Source: Mycobacterium paragordonae
Lineage (GTDB): Bacteria; Actinomycetota; Actinomycetes; Mycobacteriales; Mycobacteriaceae
Reading direction: 5' to 3'
Length of the DNA: 64,000 nucleotides
NCBI RefSeq assembly: GCF_003614435.1
Contig: NZ_CP025546.1
Span: 2,108,001-2,172,000, forward strand
The translations under genes and the position numbers were made by a program. Below are positions 17,378 through 25,606 of the stretch, piece after piece. The stretch's first letter is position 1; every line of letters starts with the position of its first letter. Below the pieces are notes generated by a model. It had not been told where the DNA came from and did not search any database. It was given only the letters and a program-made list of their open reading frames with translations.

Positions 17378-17938
17378 GTGATCGGTGAACCGTTCGACGA
17401 CCTGATGTCGATGCTGGACTCTCCGGTGTTCGTGGTAACCACCGCAGCCGACGGTGTTCCGTCGGGTTGCCTGGTCGCCTTCGGCACTCAGACCAGCGTG
17501 CAGCCCCCGAGCTTCATGGTCGGTCTGCCTTTCAGCAGCGGCACGCATGAGGTGGGCAGCCGGTCCGAATACCTGGCGGTCCACGTACTGCCGCGTAGCC
17601 AGGAGGTGCTGGCCGAGCTGTTCGGCAATTGCCCGGATGACCCGTTCGGGCACTGCTCGTGGCGCGCCGGCCCGCTGGGAATGCCGATCCTCGACGACGC
17701 CGCCGCCTGGTTCGTCGGGCGGATCGTGAGCCGAAGCCCCGTCGCCGATCATGTGGCTTACCTGCTGGAGCCGGTCGCGGCGTGGGCGCCGGACAATGCC
17801 GACGAACTGCTGTACCTGTCCGACCTCGATGAGGAGTTCGAGCCGGGCCAGGAAGCTCCGCAGCGCCTGTACAGCGGTGAGCGGACCGAGGCGAAGCCCA
17901 AGTACGGCATGAGGTTCACGCTCGACGCGCCGTTCTGA
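17378..17938 (+). CDS. Flavin reductase-like FMN-binding protein (Rv3007c-like)
   Basis: A 186-aa protein of the split-barrel flavin reductase family. The N-terminus MSMLDSPVFVVTTAADG, VPSGCLVAFGTQTSVQPPSFMVGL and HVLPRSQEVLAELFG matches the fold that binds FMN and uses NAD(P)H. The position matches Rv3007c, annotated as an oxidoreductase. GTG at 17378 gives the listed length; ATG at 17405 is a shorter option. Converges with lppZ, with a terminator-like hairpin between. The substrate is unknown. Confidence 0.8.
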   Translation: MIGEPFDDLMSMLDSPVFVVTTAADGVPSGCLVAFGTQTSVQPPSFMVGLPFSSGTHEVGSRSEYLAVHVLPRSQEVLAELFGNCPDDPFGHCSWRAGPLGMPILDDAAAWFVGRIVSRSPVADHVAYLLEPVAAWAPDNADELLYLSDLDEEFEPGQEAPQRLYSGERTEAKPKYGMRFTLDAPF

Positions 17939-17992
17939 GGGGTGCCGAGCCGGGTGCACGCCCCCGCAAGTGGGAGGTACCCCCACCCGCTT

Positions 17993-18052
17993 GCGAGCAG
18001 ACGCAAACTCATTCCGGAGCGAACGTTCCGAAGCGGTTTTGTGTCTGCTCGC
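17993..18052. terminator. Hairpin between convergent genes (TRIT-like)
   Basis: Arms GCGAGCAGACGCAAA (17993-18007) and TTTGTGTCTGCTCGC (18038-18052) pair over 15 bp with one G-U. The arm sequence is the same as in the gatA hairpin. A shorter imperfect hairpin (GCAAGTGGG / CCCGCTTGC) precedes it. The position between convergent stops fits a bidirectional terminator. Confidence 0.6.
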
Positions 18053-18074
18053 GTAGTGGCGTCGGCCGCCCCGT

Positions 18075-19196
18075 CTAGGTCTTGTCGTCGTTGTTGCGCG
18101 GGAACCCGCCGCCCTGCGGGAACAACGGGAACACCACGTCGTCAAGCTTCTCGGCGTCGCCCGCGGTCTTGTTCACGGTCGCACCCCAGACGTTGCCGTC
18201 CGGCGACATCCGCAGGGCCCAGGCGTGCGCGTGCGTGTCCTTGCGGACCACGTCCGGCTCTCCGGTGACCGCGCCGGTTTTCGGCGCGAGCCGCACCGCC
18301 ACCGTCAGCTTCGTGTTGATCAGGTTCACCAGGACCGTCCCGTCCATGGCCGCGCACCCGGCGACGCCGGGCTTGTCCGGCCACGTCCACACCGTCGAGA
18401 CCTCGGACTTCTTGGTGATGCGCTGCAGCCGGTCGGCGCCCGGGGTGCGGTCGGCGATGTACAGCGATCCGTCGACGGGATCGATGCACATGCCTCCGCC
18501 CGAGCCGATGCCCGACAACGCCGTCGTCGGGGGCGCCTGGCCCAGGGTGGTGGGTTGCTCGATGCGCAAAACCTTGCCGGCCAACGATTTCGGGTCGGCC
18601 GCCAGGGCCGGGTTGCCAGCGTCGCCGGTCAGCACCACGAGGGTGGTGGGGGTGGTGAAGATCAGTGCGCCGGTGTTGCCGGTGGCGCCCTTGGGGATGC
18701 CGGTCAGGATGTCTTTGGGGACGTCGCCTTCGGCGATGCGGATGACGCGGTTGTCGGTCGGGGTGCTGACGTAGGCGTACATCAGCCGGTCCTGGGAGAA
18801 CGTGGGTGACAGCACGATGTCCATCAGGCCGCCGTCGCCGGACGGGTCGACCGGGATGACCATCTTCACCTTCGGTTCGGCGCTGACGGAGATCTCCTTG
18901 ACGGCGCCGGTGGTGCGTTCGGCGACCAGTGCGGTCTTGCTGTCGACGCCCATGATCAGGCCGCTGGTGCTTTCCAGGCACCCCTGCATCACCCCGGGCG
19001 CCGGGCACGCCTTCGGGAAAGGCGTCGGCGGCAAGGGCGGCGGCGGGGGAGGCGTAGAGCTGGGCTGAGGCTTCAATTCCGGATTGGTCGTGAACGGCTG
19101 CGACTGGGCGTCGTTGAACCGTGCGCAGCCGCTGGACACCAGCACCGCCGCGCACAGCGCAGCCAGCACGCACCGAACCGACCGCCTTATCCGCAT
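18075..19196 (-). CDS. lppZ: Lipoprotein LppZ
   Basis: A 373-aa exported lipoprotein, the same length as M. tuberculosis LppZ (Rv3006). The signal peptide MRIRRSVRCVLAALCAAV is followed by lipobox LVSSGC, with acylated Cys24. A proline-rich linker at ~45-60 ([15 protein letters not shown]) leads to a six-bladed glucose/sorbosone-dehydrogenase-like propeller: GGLMDIVLSPTF, YAYVSTPTDNRVIR, GGGMCIDPVDGSLYIAD and HAWALRMSPDGNVWG. The usual PQQ-binding set is not confirmed by eye, so enzymatic activity is uncertain. ATG at 19196 fits the signal peptide; longer frames do not. Confidence 0.93.
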   Translation of the reverse strand: MRIRRSVRCVLAALCAAVLVSSGCARFNDAQSQPFTTNPELKPQPSSTPPPPPPLPPTPFPKACPAPGVMQGCLESTSGLIMGVDSKTALVAERTTGAVKEISVSAEPKVKMVIPVDPSGDGGLMDIVLSPTFSQDRLMYAYVSTPTDNRVIRIAEGDVPKDILTGIPKGATGNTGALIFTTPTTLVVLTGDAGNPALAADPKSLAGKVLRIEQPTTLGQAPPTTALSGIGSGGGMCIDPVDGSLYIADRTPGADRLQRITKKSEVSTVWTWPDKPGVAGCAAMDGTVLVNLINTKLTVAVRLAPKTGAVTGEPDVVRKDTHAHAWALRMSPDGNVWGATVNKTAGDAEKLDDVVFPLFPQGGGFPRNNDDKT

Positions 19197-19319
19197 GACC
19201 GACAGGCTACGGAATCGGCGGTGAAGGCCGCCACCTGCCGCCGCGTACGTGGCCCGGCGCCCCGATACCGGAACTGCATTACAGCAAATGAACATGGCAT
19301 TTCCGATAGCATTCGGCCT

Positions 19320-19583
19320 GTGCTCGATCATTGGCCTTTGATCGGCCGCGATGAGGAGATCGGCGCGATCATGCGCTCGATCGCCGACGCCGCGGTGCCC
19401 GGGGTCATCAGTACAGGCCCGGCGACTGCCGGTAGCGGCGGTAACGGCACCGCCGCCGGCGGCGGTGACGGCGGCAACGGCAATCAGAACTATGGCGGCG
19501 GCGGTGGCGGCGGTGGCGGCGGGGTCTCCACCGCCGGGGCCGGCCTGCCCGGCGGTGCCGGAGGGTCGAACAGCTACCAGTAG
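19320..19583 (+). CDS. Small chimera: LuxR/AAA-type N-terminus joined to glycine-rich tail
   Basis: An 87-aa frame from GTG 19320. Residues 1-30 (VLDHWPLIGRDEEIGAIMRS...PGVIS) read like the opening of mycobacterial LuxR-family AAA regulators, which then continue into a Walker A loop. Here, just where that loop should be, the sequence turns into a glycine-rich PGRS-like tail with a run of ten glycines, ending GGAGGSNSYQ. It lacks a signal peptide and a PE domain. It may be a recombination remnant rather than a working gene. An upstream in-frame ATG at 19221 is less likely. Lies between lppZ (divergent) and doxX. Confidence 0.4.
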   Translation: MLDHWPLIGRDEEIGAIMRSIADAAVPGVISTGPATAGSGGNGTAAGGGDGGNGNQNYGGGGGGGGGGVSTAGAGLPGGAGGSNSYQ

Positions 19584-19705
19584 GGATACCGGCTTATCGC
19601 CGACGCCGGTCGGTTCTGGGGCTTATCGCGACGTTTCCGCGGTCCAACTGCGGATTTAACCGGCGGAAGCGCCGCTCAAATCCCAGCTTCAGGCAAAATT
19701 GCCCT

Positions 19706-19711
19706 TACCCT
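19706..19711 (+). promoter_or_regulatory. Probable -10 box for a leaderless doxX transcript
   Basis: TACCCT fits TANNNT and ends 7 nt before the GTG at 19719, which has no Shine-Dalgarno. This spacing puts the transcript start at the start codon. Confidence 0.5.
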
Positions 19712-19718
19712 GACACGA

Positions 19719-20561
19719 GTGACCAGTTCGAATGAATCGCATTGGCAGCGGCCGGACAGTCCCGCAGTGCCAACCTCCAGCCGTCCCGCCTCGGCAAGCC
19801 TGGTCGACCCCGAAGACGACCTGACCCCGGCCGGATACTCGGGCAACTTCGCCAATACGGGAACCACCACGATCATCCCGCCGTACGAACCACATACCGG
19901 GGGTTCGACCTACAACCTGGCCGACGCCCAGGAGCCGCTGCCCTACGTGCAGCCGCAGCCGACCAGCCGGCAGATTCCGGCCGCTCCCGCAGCCATCGAC
20001 TTCGACGACGAAGACGAGCGGATGCGCGACGCCGGGCGGCGCGGCACCCAGAACTTCGGGCTGCTGGTACTGCGGGTCGGACTCGGCGCGGTGCTGATCG
20101 CGCACGGGCTGCAGAAACTGTTCGGCTGGTGGGGCGGGTCCGGCGTCAACGGATTCCGCAATTCGCTGCACGACATCGGCTTCCAGCACGCCGACGTCCT
20201 GGCCTACGTCAGCTCCGGTGGCGAGGTCGTCGCGGGTGTGCTGCTGGTGCTGGGCTTGTTCACCCCGATCGCAGCCGCCGGTGCGCTGGCCTTCCTGCTC
20301 AACGGCCTGCTCGCATCCGCCTCGGCGCGGCCGCGCACGAACACCTTCACCTATTTCCTGCCGGACGGCCACGAATACCAGATCAGCCTGATCGTCATGG
20401 CCGTCGCCGTCATCCTGGCCGGTCCCGGTCGCTACGGTTTCGACGCGGGCCGGGGGTGGGCCCACCGGCCCTTCATCGGGTCGTTCGTGGCGCTGCTGGC
20501 CGGCATCGCCGCCGGGATTGCGGTGTGGGTGTTTCTGAATGGTGTGAACCCGCTGGCCTGA
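19719..20561 (+). CDS. DoxX-family membrane protein (Rv3005c orthologue)
   Basis: A 280-aa protein. The long polar N-terminus, ~1-105, contains EDDLTPAGYSGNFAN. A four-span DoxX domain follows at ~110-280: LLVLRVGLGAVLIAHGLQKLFGWWGG, GGEVVAGVLLVLGLFTPIAA, ISLIVMAVAVILAGPGRYGFD and a last span FIGSFVALLAGIAAGIAVWVF. In M. tuberculosis Rv3005c DoxX is reported to form a membrane complex with SodA and the thiosulfate sulfurtransferase SseA that protects from oxidative stress. GTG 19719 is supported by a leaderless-type -10 box. A copy of the dispersed hairpin repeat follows the stop. Confidence 0.9.
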   Translation: MTSSNESHWQRPDSPAVPTSSRPASASLVDPEDDLTPAGYSGNFANTGTTTIIPPYEPHTGGSTYNLADAQEPLPYVQPQPTSRQIPAAPAAIDFDDEDERMRDAGRRGTQNFGLLVLRVGLGAVLIAHGLQKLFGWWGGSGVNGFRNSLHDIGFQHADVLAYVSSGGEVVAGVLLVLGLFTPIAAAGALAFLLNGLLASASARPRTNTFTYFLPDGHEYQISLIVMAVAVILAGPGRYGFDAGRGWAHRPFIGSFVALLAGIAAGIAVWVFLNGVNPLA

Positions 20562-20582
20562 CGGCCAGCTGGGTCGGATGGC

Positions 20583-20628
20583 GGTGACCCGCGGTGCCCG
20601 GCTTCGCCGCGCTTGCGATCACCGCTGG
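20583..20628. repeat. Single copy of the dispersed hairpin repeat
   Basis: GGTGACCCGCGGTGCCCGG...CGCGCTTGCGATCACC, with GGTGA/TCACC ends, is a diverged copy of the 55-bp unit at 15091. Lies between the convergent doxX and cfp6 genes. Confidence 0.65.
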
Positions 20629-20637
20629 CCTGACGGG

Positions 20638-21015
20638 TCAGCGGTACGGGTTGGGCACCCGGCCGGAGCTGGCTTCGGTCAGCTGCGGCAGCGTCGCGAA
20701 GGTGACCGCGGGCAACCGCAGCTCTGAACCGTCCTTCAGGTGCGCGCGCGCCCAGTTACCGCGGTGGAATCGCAGTCCGTCGATGTCCTCCCAGGCCACC
20801 GTCCGGCTGCTCAGCAGGGTTCGCGCCGTCACACCCCGGTCGTCGGCGACCGTCCGGAATCGGATGATCAACGCGGACAACAATACCGGAATCACCAGAA
20901 TCGGGGCGCTGAACGGGAAGGCCGTCACCGGAACCAGCAGGCACAGGGTCAAGAATCCGACCGCGATATGCGCCATCGGCGACAGTTTGATGACGACGGG
21001 TGACTCGGTAACCAC
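20638..21015 (-). CDS. cfp6: Low-molecular-weight antigen Cfp6 (PH-domain membrane protein)
   Basis: A 125-aa protein equal to M. tuberculosis Cfp6 (Rv3004) over its length. Two hydrophobic spans at ~14-50 (MAHIAVGFLTLCLLVPV; ILVIPVLLSALIIRF) precede a small PH-like domain with VTARTLLSSRTVAWEDIDGLRF and LKDGSELRLPAVTFATLPQL, ending SSGRVPNPYR. GTG at 21015 is used; the 112-aa form from ATG 20976 matches the annotated M. tuberculosis length. Role unknown. The protein was first seen in culture filtrate, although the spans suggest a membrane location. Confidence 0.85.
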   Translation of the reverse strand: MVTESPVVIKLSPMAHIAVGFLTLCLLVPVTAFPFSAPILVIPVLLSALIIRFRTVADDRGVTARTLLSSRTVAWEDIDGLRFHRGNWARAHLKDGSELRLPAVTFATLPQLTEASSGRVPNPYR

Positions 21016-21057
21016 CCTCGCATCATTGCACCGACCGGATTTCCGCGGCCGGCGTGT

Positions 21058-21114
21058 TGACTCTGCGCTGCGGGTGCGGCACCTGGGCGTGTCGCCACCT
21101 TGGACGCAGAGTCA
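21058..21114. repeat. 10-bp inverted repeat between cfp6 and ilvB1 promoters
   Basis: TGACTCTGCG (21058-21067) and CGCAGAGTCA (21105-21114) are perfect inverted arms around 37 nt that can pair further (GGTG/CACC). Lies in the divergent cfp6/ilvB1 region, upstream of the ilvB1 -35. Purpose unknown. Confidence 0.4.
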
Positions 21115-21134
21115 GCGCCCCCAGCGGACCGGAT

Positions 21135-21164
21135 TTGACGGTTGAGCAGTGCGAAGGCTACCGT
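21135..21164 (+). promoter_or_regulatory. SigA-type promoter of the ilvB1 operon
   Basis: -35 TTGACG (21135-21140), 18-nt spacer, -10 TACCGT (21159-21164). Predicted transcript start about 21170-21172, some 14 nt before the leader peptide ATG and ~155 nt before ilvB1. Confidence 0.55.
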
Positions 21165-21184
21165 CGGACGTTATGCAGTCTGGA

Positions 21185-21220
21185 ATGCTCGTAGTAATTA
21201 GTCGGCGCGTTGGTGCCTGA
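21185..21220 (+). CDS. ilvB leader peptide (attenuator)
   Basis: An 11-codon frame, [11 protein letters not shown]. Codons CTC-GTA-GTA-ATT encode Leu-Val-Val-Ile, all three branched-chain products of the pathway, and GTA and ATT are uncommon in this GC-rich genome. It lies between the promoter and ilvB1, and a stem follows within it. Leader-peptide control of ilvBNC is known in Corynebacterium, so ribosome-mediated attenuation by branched-chain amino acid supply is likely. Confidence 0.65.
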   Translation: MLVVISRRVGA

Positions 21221-21280
21221 CTAGCTCTATCGAGCACCAACGCAGCCCTCGTACAGCAGCCCAGCTGGCGGGGGTTTTTT
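21207..21280 (+). promoter_or_regulatory. ilvB1 attenuator stem and T-run
   Basis: Perfect 10-bp arms GCGTTGGTGC (21207-21216) and GCACCAACGC (21234-21243) overlap the end of the leader peptide. A G5T6 stretch at 21270-21280 follows. A stalled ribosome would block the first stem. I could not see an equally strong stem directly before the T-run, so the exact terminator fold is open. Confidence 0.5.
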
Positions 21281-21324
21281 CTTGCCCCGAGACGCCACAG
21301 CCGAAAAATACCGAAGAGGAAACC

Positions 21325-23205
21325 GTGAGCGCACCCACCAAGCCACCGGCTCCGGCCGCGACGCCCGCCAGCCAAGAGGCGGCCGAAATCGCCTCGGACG
21401 CCGGGAAGGCAACCGCCAAGCCGGCCACCGGCCAACCGAAACGCATTGCCCCGCACCAACTTACCGGTGCGCAGGCGGTCATCCGGTCGCTGGAGGCACT
21501 CGACGTCGACGTCATCTTCGGCATCCCGGGCGGCGCGGTATTGCCGGTGTACGACCCACTGTTCGACTCCCAGCAGCTGCGCCACGTCCTGGTGCGCCAC
21601 GAGCAGGGCGCGGGTCACGCCGCCAGCGGCTACGCGCACGCCACCGGCCGGGTCGGCGTGTGCATGGCGACGTCGGGTCCCGGTGCCACCAACCTGGTCA
21701 CCCCGCTCGCCGACGCGCAGATGGACTCCATCCCCGTCGTCGCCATCACCGGTCAGGTCGGCCGGCAGCTGATCGGGACCGACGCCTTCCAGGAAGCCGA
21801 CATCTCGGGCATCACGATGCCGATCACCAAGCACAACTTCCTGGTGCGCACCGGTGACGAAATCCCCCGCGTGATCGCGGAGGCCTTCCACATCGCGGCA
21901 TCCGGGCGGCCCGGCGCTGTCCTCGTCGACATCCCGAAAGACGTGCTGCAGGGCCAGTGCACGTTCAGCTGGCCGCCGCGCATGGAACTGCCCGGCTACA
22001 AGCCGAACACCAAGCCGCACAGCCGGCAGATCCGCGAGGCCGCCAAGCTGATCGCGGCCGCGAAAAAGCCGGTGCTCTACGTCGGTGGCGGCATCATTCG
22101 CGGCGAGGCGACCCAGGAGCTCCTGCAATTGGCCGAACTCACCGGCATCCCGGTGGTCACCACGCTGATGGCGCGCGGTGCTTTCCCGGACAGCCACCGG
22201 TTGAACATGGGCATGCCCGGCATGCACGGCACGGTGGGCGCGGTGGCGGCGCTGCAGCGCAGCGACCTGCTGATCGCGCTGGGCACCCGGTTCGACGACC
22301 GGGTGACCGGGAAACTCGAATCTTTCGCTCCCGAGGCCAAAGTCATCCACGCCGACATCGACCCCGCCGAGATCGGCAAGAACCGGCACGCCGACGTGCC
22401 GATCGTGGGCGACGTCAAGAACGTCATCACCGACCTCATCGAGATGCTGCGGCACTATGACACTCCCGGCAATCTCGACATGACCGACTGGTGGGAGTAC
22501 TTGGAGGGCGTCCGCAAGACCTACCCGCTGAGCTACGACCCGCAGAGCGACGGCAGCCTGGGACCGGAGTTCGTGATCGAGAAGCTGGGCCAGATCGCCG
22601 GCCCGGACGCCATCTACGTCGCGGGCGTCGGCCAGCACCAGATGTGGGCGGCACAGTTCATCAAGTACGAAAAGCCGCGCACCTGGCTGAATTCCGGCGG
22701 TTTGGGCACCATGGGCTTCGCCATTCCGGCGGCCATGGGCGCCAAGATCGCGTTGCCGGATACCGAGGTGTGGGCGATCGACGGCGACGGCTGCTTCCAG
22801 ATGACCAACCAGGAGCTGGCCACCTGCGCCATCGAAGGCATCCCGATCAAGGTTGCGCTGATCAACAACGGCAACCTCGGCATGGTCCGGCAGTGGCAGA
22901 CCCTCTTCTACGAAGAGCGTTACTCGCAGACTGACCTGGCCACCCACTCGCACCGGATCCCGGATTTCGTCAAGCTGGCCGAGGCGCTGGGTTGTGTCGG
23001 AATGCGTTGCGAGCGTGAGGAAGACGTTGAAGAAATGATCAACCGGGCGCGCGAGATCAACGACCGCCCAGTGGTGATCGACTTCATCGTCGGCGCCGAC
23101 GCGCAGGTGTGGCCGATGGTCGCCGCGGGCACCAGCAACGACGAGATCCAGCACGCACGCGGAATTCGTCCGTTGTTCGACGACATCAGCGAAGGACACG
23201 CCTAA
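21325..23205 (+). CDS. ilvB1: Acetolactate synthase large (catalytic) subunit
   Basis: A 626-aa ThDP enzyme that makes acetolactate/acetohydroxybutyrate, the first shared step to valine, leucine and isoleucine. The N-terminal ~40 residues are low-complexity Ala/Pro. Then come the PYR domain ([14 protein letters not shown]; Glu93 in [13 protein letters not shown] activates ThDP), the central FAD domain and the PP domain with [12 protein letters not shown] ... INNGNLGM for Mg-ThDP. GTG at 21325 follows GAGGA. Slightly longer than M. tuberculosis IlvB1 (618 aa). Heads the ilvB1-ilvN-ilvC operon behind a leader peptide. The antisense 716-codon frame over it is a GC artefact. Confidence 0.97.
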   Translation: MSAPTKPPAPAATPASQEAAEIASDAGKATAKPATGQPKRIAPHQLTGAQAVIRSLEALDVDVIFGIPGGAVLPVYDPLFDSQQLRHVLVRHEQGAGHAASGYAHATGRVGVCMATSGPGATNLVTPLADAQMDSIPVVAITGQVGRQLIGTDAFQEADISGITMPITKHNFLVRTGDEIPRVIAEAFHIAASGRPGAVLVDIPKDVLQGQCTFSWPPRMELPGYKPNTKPHSRQIREAAKLIAAAKKPVLYVGGGIIRGEATQELLQLAELTGIPVVTTLMARGAFPDSHRLNMGMPGMHGTVGAVAALQRSDLLIALGTRFDDRVTGKLESFAPEAKVIHADIDPAEIGKNRHADVPIVGDVKNVITDLIEMLRHYDTPGNLDMTDWWEYLEGVRKTYPLSYDPQSDGSLGPEFVIEKLGQIAGPDAIYVAGVGQHQMWAAQFIKYEKPRTWLNSGGLGTMGFAIPAAMGAKIALPDTEVWAIDGDGCFQMTNQELATCAIEGIPIKVALINNGNLGMVRQWQTLFYEERYSQTDLATHSHRIPDFVKLAEALGCVGMRCEREEDVEEMINRAREINDRPVVIDFIVGADAQVWPMVAAGTSNDEIQHARGIRPLFDDISEGHA

Positions 23206-23255
23206 ATGCGCGCCGGCGACGATGCAGCACGCAGTAATGAGGAGGAGCGGCGCAG

Positions 23256-23771
23256 ATGACAAGCGGATCGCCTAAGACGCACACACTTTCGGTCCTGGTC
23301 GAGGACAAGCCGGGTGTGCTCGCCCGCGTGGCGGCGCTGTTCTCGCGGCGCGGATTCAACATCGAGTCCCTGGCCGTCGGCGCCACCGAGCAGAAGGACA
23401 TGTCGCGGATGACCATCGTGGTCTCCGCCGAGGAGACACCGCTCGAGCAGATCACCAAGCAGCTCAACAAGCTGATCAACGTGATCAAGATCGTCGAGCA
23501 GGACGACTCCAACTCGGTGGACCGGGAGCTGTGCCTGATCAAGGTGCGCGCCGACGCCGGCACCCGCAGCCAGGTGATCGAGGCCGTCAATCTGTTCCGC
23601 GCCAACGTGATTGACGTGTCGCCGGAGTCGCTGACGGTGGAGGCCACCGGTAACCGCGGCAAGCTGGAGGCGTTGCTGCGGGTGTTGGAGCCGTTCGGTA
23701 TCCGCGAGATCGTGCAATCGGGTGTGGTGTCGATGGCCCGCGGGCCGCGCGGCATCGGCACCGCCAAATAG
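23256..23771 (+). CDS. ilvN: Acetolactate synthase regulatory small subunit
   Basis: A 171-aa subunit that activates IlvB1 and confers valine feedback. The N-terminal ACT domain THTLSVLVEDKPGVLARVAALFSRR with GFNIESLAVG is followed by an ACT_5-like C-terminal half from ELCLIKVRADAGTRSQV to REIVQSGVVSMARGPR. ATG 23256 follows GGAGGAG; 50 nt after ilvB1. Confidence 0.96.
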   Translation: MTSGSPKTHTLSVLVEDKPGVLARVAALFSRRGFNIESLAVGATEQKDMSRMTIVVSAEETPLEQITKQLNKLINVIKIVEQDDSNSVDRELCLIKVRADAGTRSQVIEAVNLFRANVIDVSPESLTVEATGNRGKLEALLRVLEPFGIREIVQSGVVSMARGPRGIGTAK

Positions 23772-24830
<1,059 letters not shown>

Positions 24831-24839
24831 TTCCTAGCG

Positions 24840-24885
24840 GACGCAAGAGCCCCTGGGAACACGCGTTCCGAGGGGCTTTTGCGTC
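24840..24885 (+). terminator. Terminator of the ilvB1NC operon
   Basis: A 15-bp stem, GACGCAAGAGCCCCT (24840-24854) with AGGGGCTTTTGCGTC (24871-24885), one G-U pair, plus inner GGAAC/GTTCC around ACGC. The outer GACGCAA...TTGCGTC matches the hairpins at 12713 and 17993. Confidence 0.75.
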
Positions 24886-24921
24886 TCATCGCGCAGCGCT
24901 CCCGCCGGCCTCCGTCCAGAT

Positions 24922-24966
24922 TGAACCTACGCACACGTTCCGCGGCGTGTCGTGTGCGTAGGTTCA
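24922..24966. repeat. Perfect 15-bp inverted repeat between ilvC and wrbA
   Basis: TGAACCTACGCACAC (24922-24936) and its exact complement GTGTGCGTAGGTTCA (24952-24966) flank 15 nt. Could terminate the convergent wrbA transcript. Not related in sequence to the neighbouring terminator. Confidence 0.6.
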
Positions 24967-25006
24967 GTGTCGCGCGGGGCTCAGGCGCTCAGGCGCTCAG
25001 CCGGTC

Positions 25007-25606
25007 TCAGGCGCTCAGCCGGTCGGCGGTCTGAACCACCCGGCGCGCCAGATGATCCAGTGCGTCGCCCGTGGCCGAGTCGAACTCGCTGATGTTGTCG
25101 TGCGTCGAAACCAGGCTTGCCCCATAGGGATTGCCATCGACGAACTTCAACGGATCGGTGTACCCGGGCGGCACGATGATCCCGCCGAAGTGCATGAGTG
25201 TGACGTAGAGCGTCAACAGAGTGGTCTCTTGACCGCCGTGCAGGGTGTTCGACGACGTGAAGCCGGCGTACACCTTGTCGGCGAGTTTGCCTGCGGCCCA
25301 GAGCCCGCCGAGTCCGTCCAGGAAGTCGCGCAACTGCGAAGCGACCGAGCCGAATCGGGTGGGGGAGCCGAAGATCACCGCGTCCGCCCACTCGATGTCT
25401 TCACCGGTGGCGGTCGGAAGGTCTTTGGTCGCTTCGTAGTTCGCCGTCCAGGCCGGATTGTGTGCGAATGACGCCGGGTCGCGGGTTTCGGCGACGTGGC
25501 GGACCCGGACTTCGGCGCCTGCGGCTTCGGCGGCCGCGGCGACGCGCTGTGCCATGGAGGTGCCGTGCCCGGTCGCCGAGTAGTAGATGATCGCGAGTTT
25601 GGTCAT
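25007..25606 (-). CDS. wrbA: WrbA-type NAD(P)H:quinone oxidoreductase
   Basis: A 199-aa flavodoxin-like FMN protein, the family's usual length. The FMN phosphate loop IIYYSATGHGTSMAQRV is at ~6-22, then SPTRFGSVASQLRDFLD and the TSSNTLHGGQETTLLTLYVTL stretch shared by WrbA proteins. It reduces quinones by two electrons and protects from oxidative stress. The ATG overlaps the stop of the upstream phytoene-dehydrogenase-like gene (ATGA), so the two are coupled. This gene is not at the equivalent place in M. tuberculosis. An 18-bp tandem duplication (24988-25005 and 25006-25023) spans its stop codon. Confidence 0.92.
   Translation of the reverse strand: MTKLAIIYYSATGHGTSMAQRVAAAAEAAGAEVRVRHVAETRDPASFAHNPAWTANYEATKDLPTATGEDIEWADAVIFGSPTRFGSVASQLRDFLDGLGGLWAAGKLADKVYAGFTSSNTLHGGQETTLLTLYVTLMHFGGIIVPPGYTDPLKFVDGNPYGASLVSTHDNISEFDSATGDALDHLARRVVQTADRLSA

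Noticed and set aside
21112..23262. 716-codon open frame antisense to ilvB1
   Set aside because: ilvB1 is unmistakable on the other strand; the antisense frame has His/Asp/Val-rich composition typical of GC-driven shadows.
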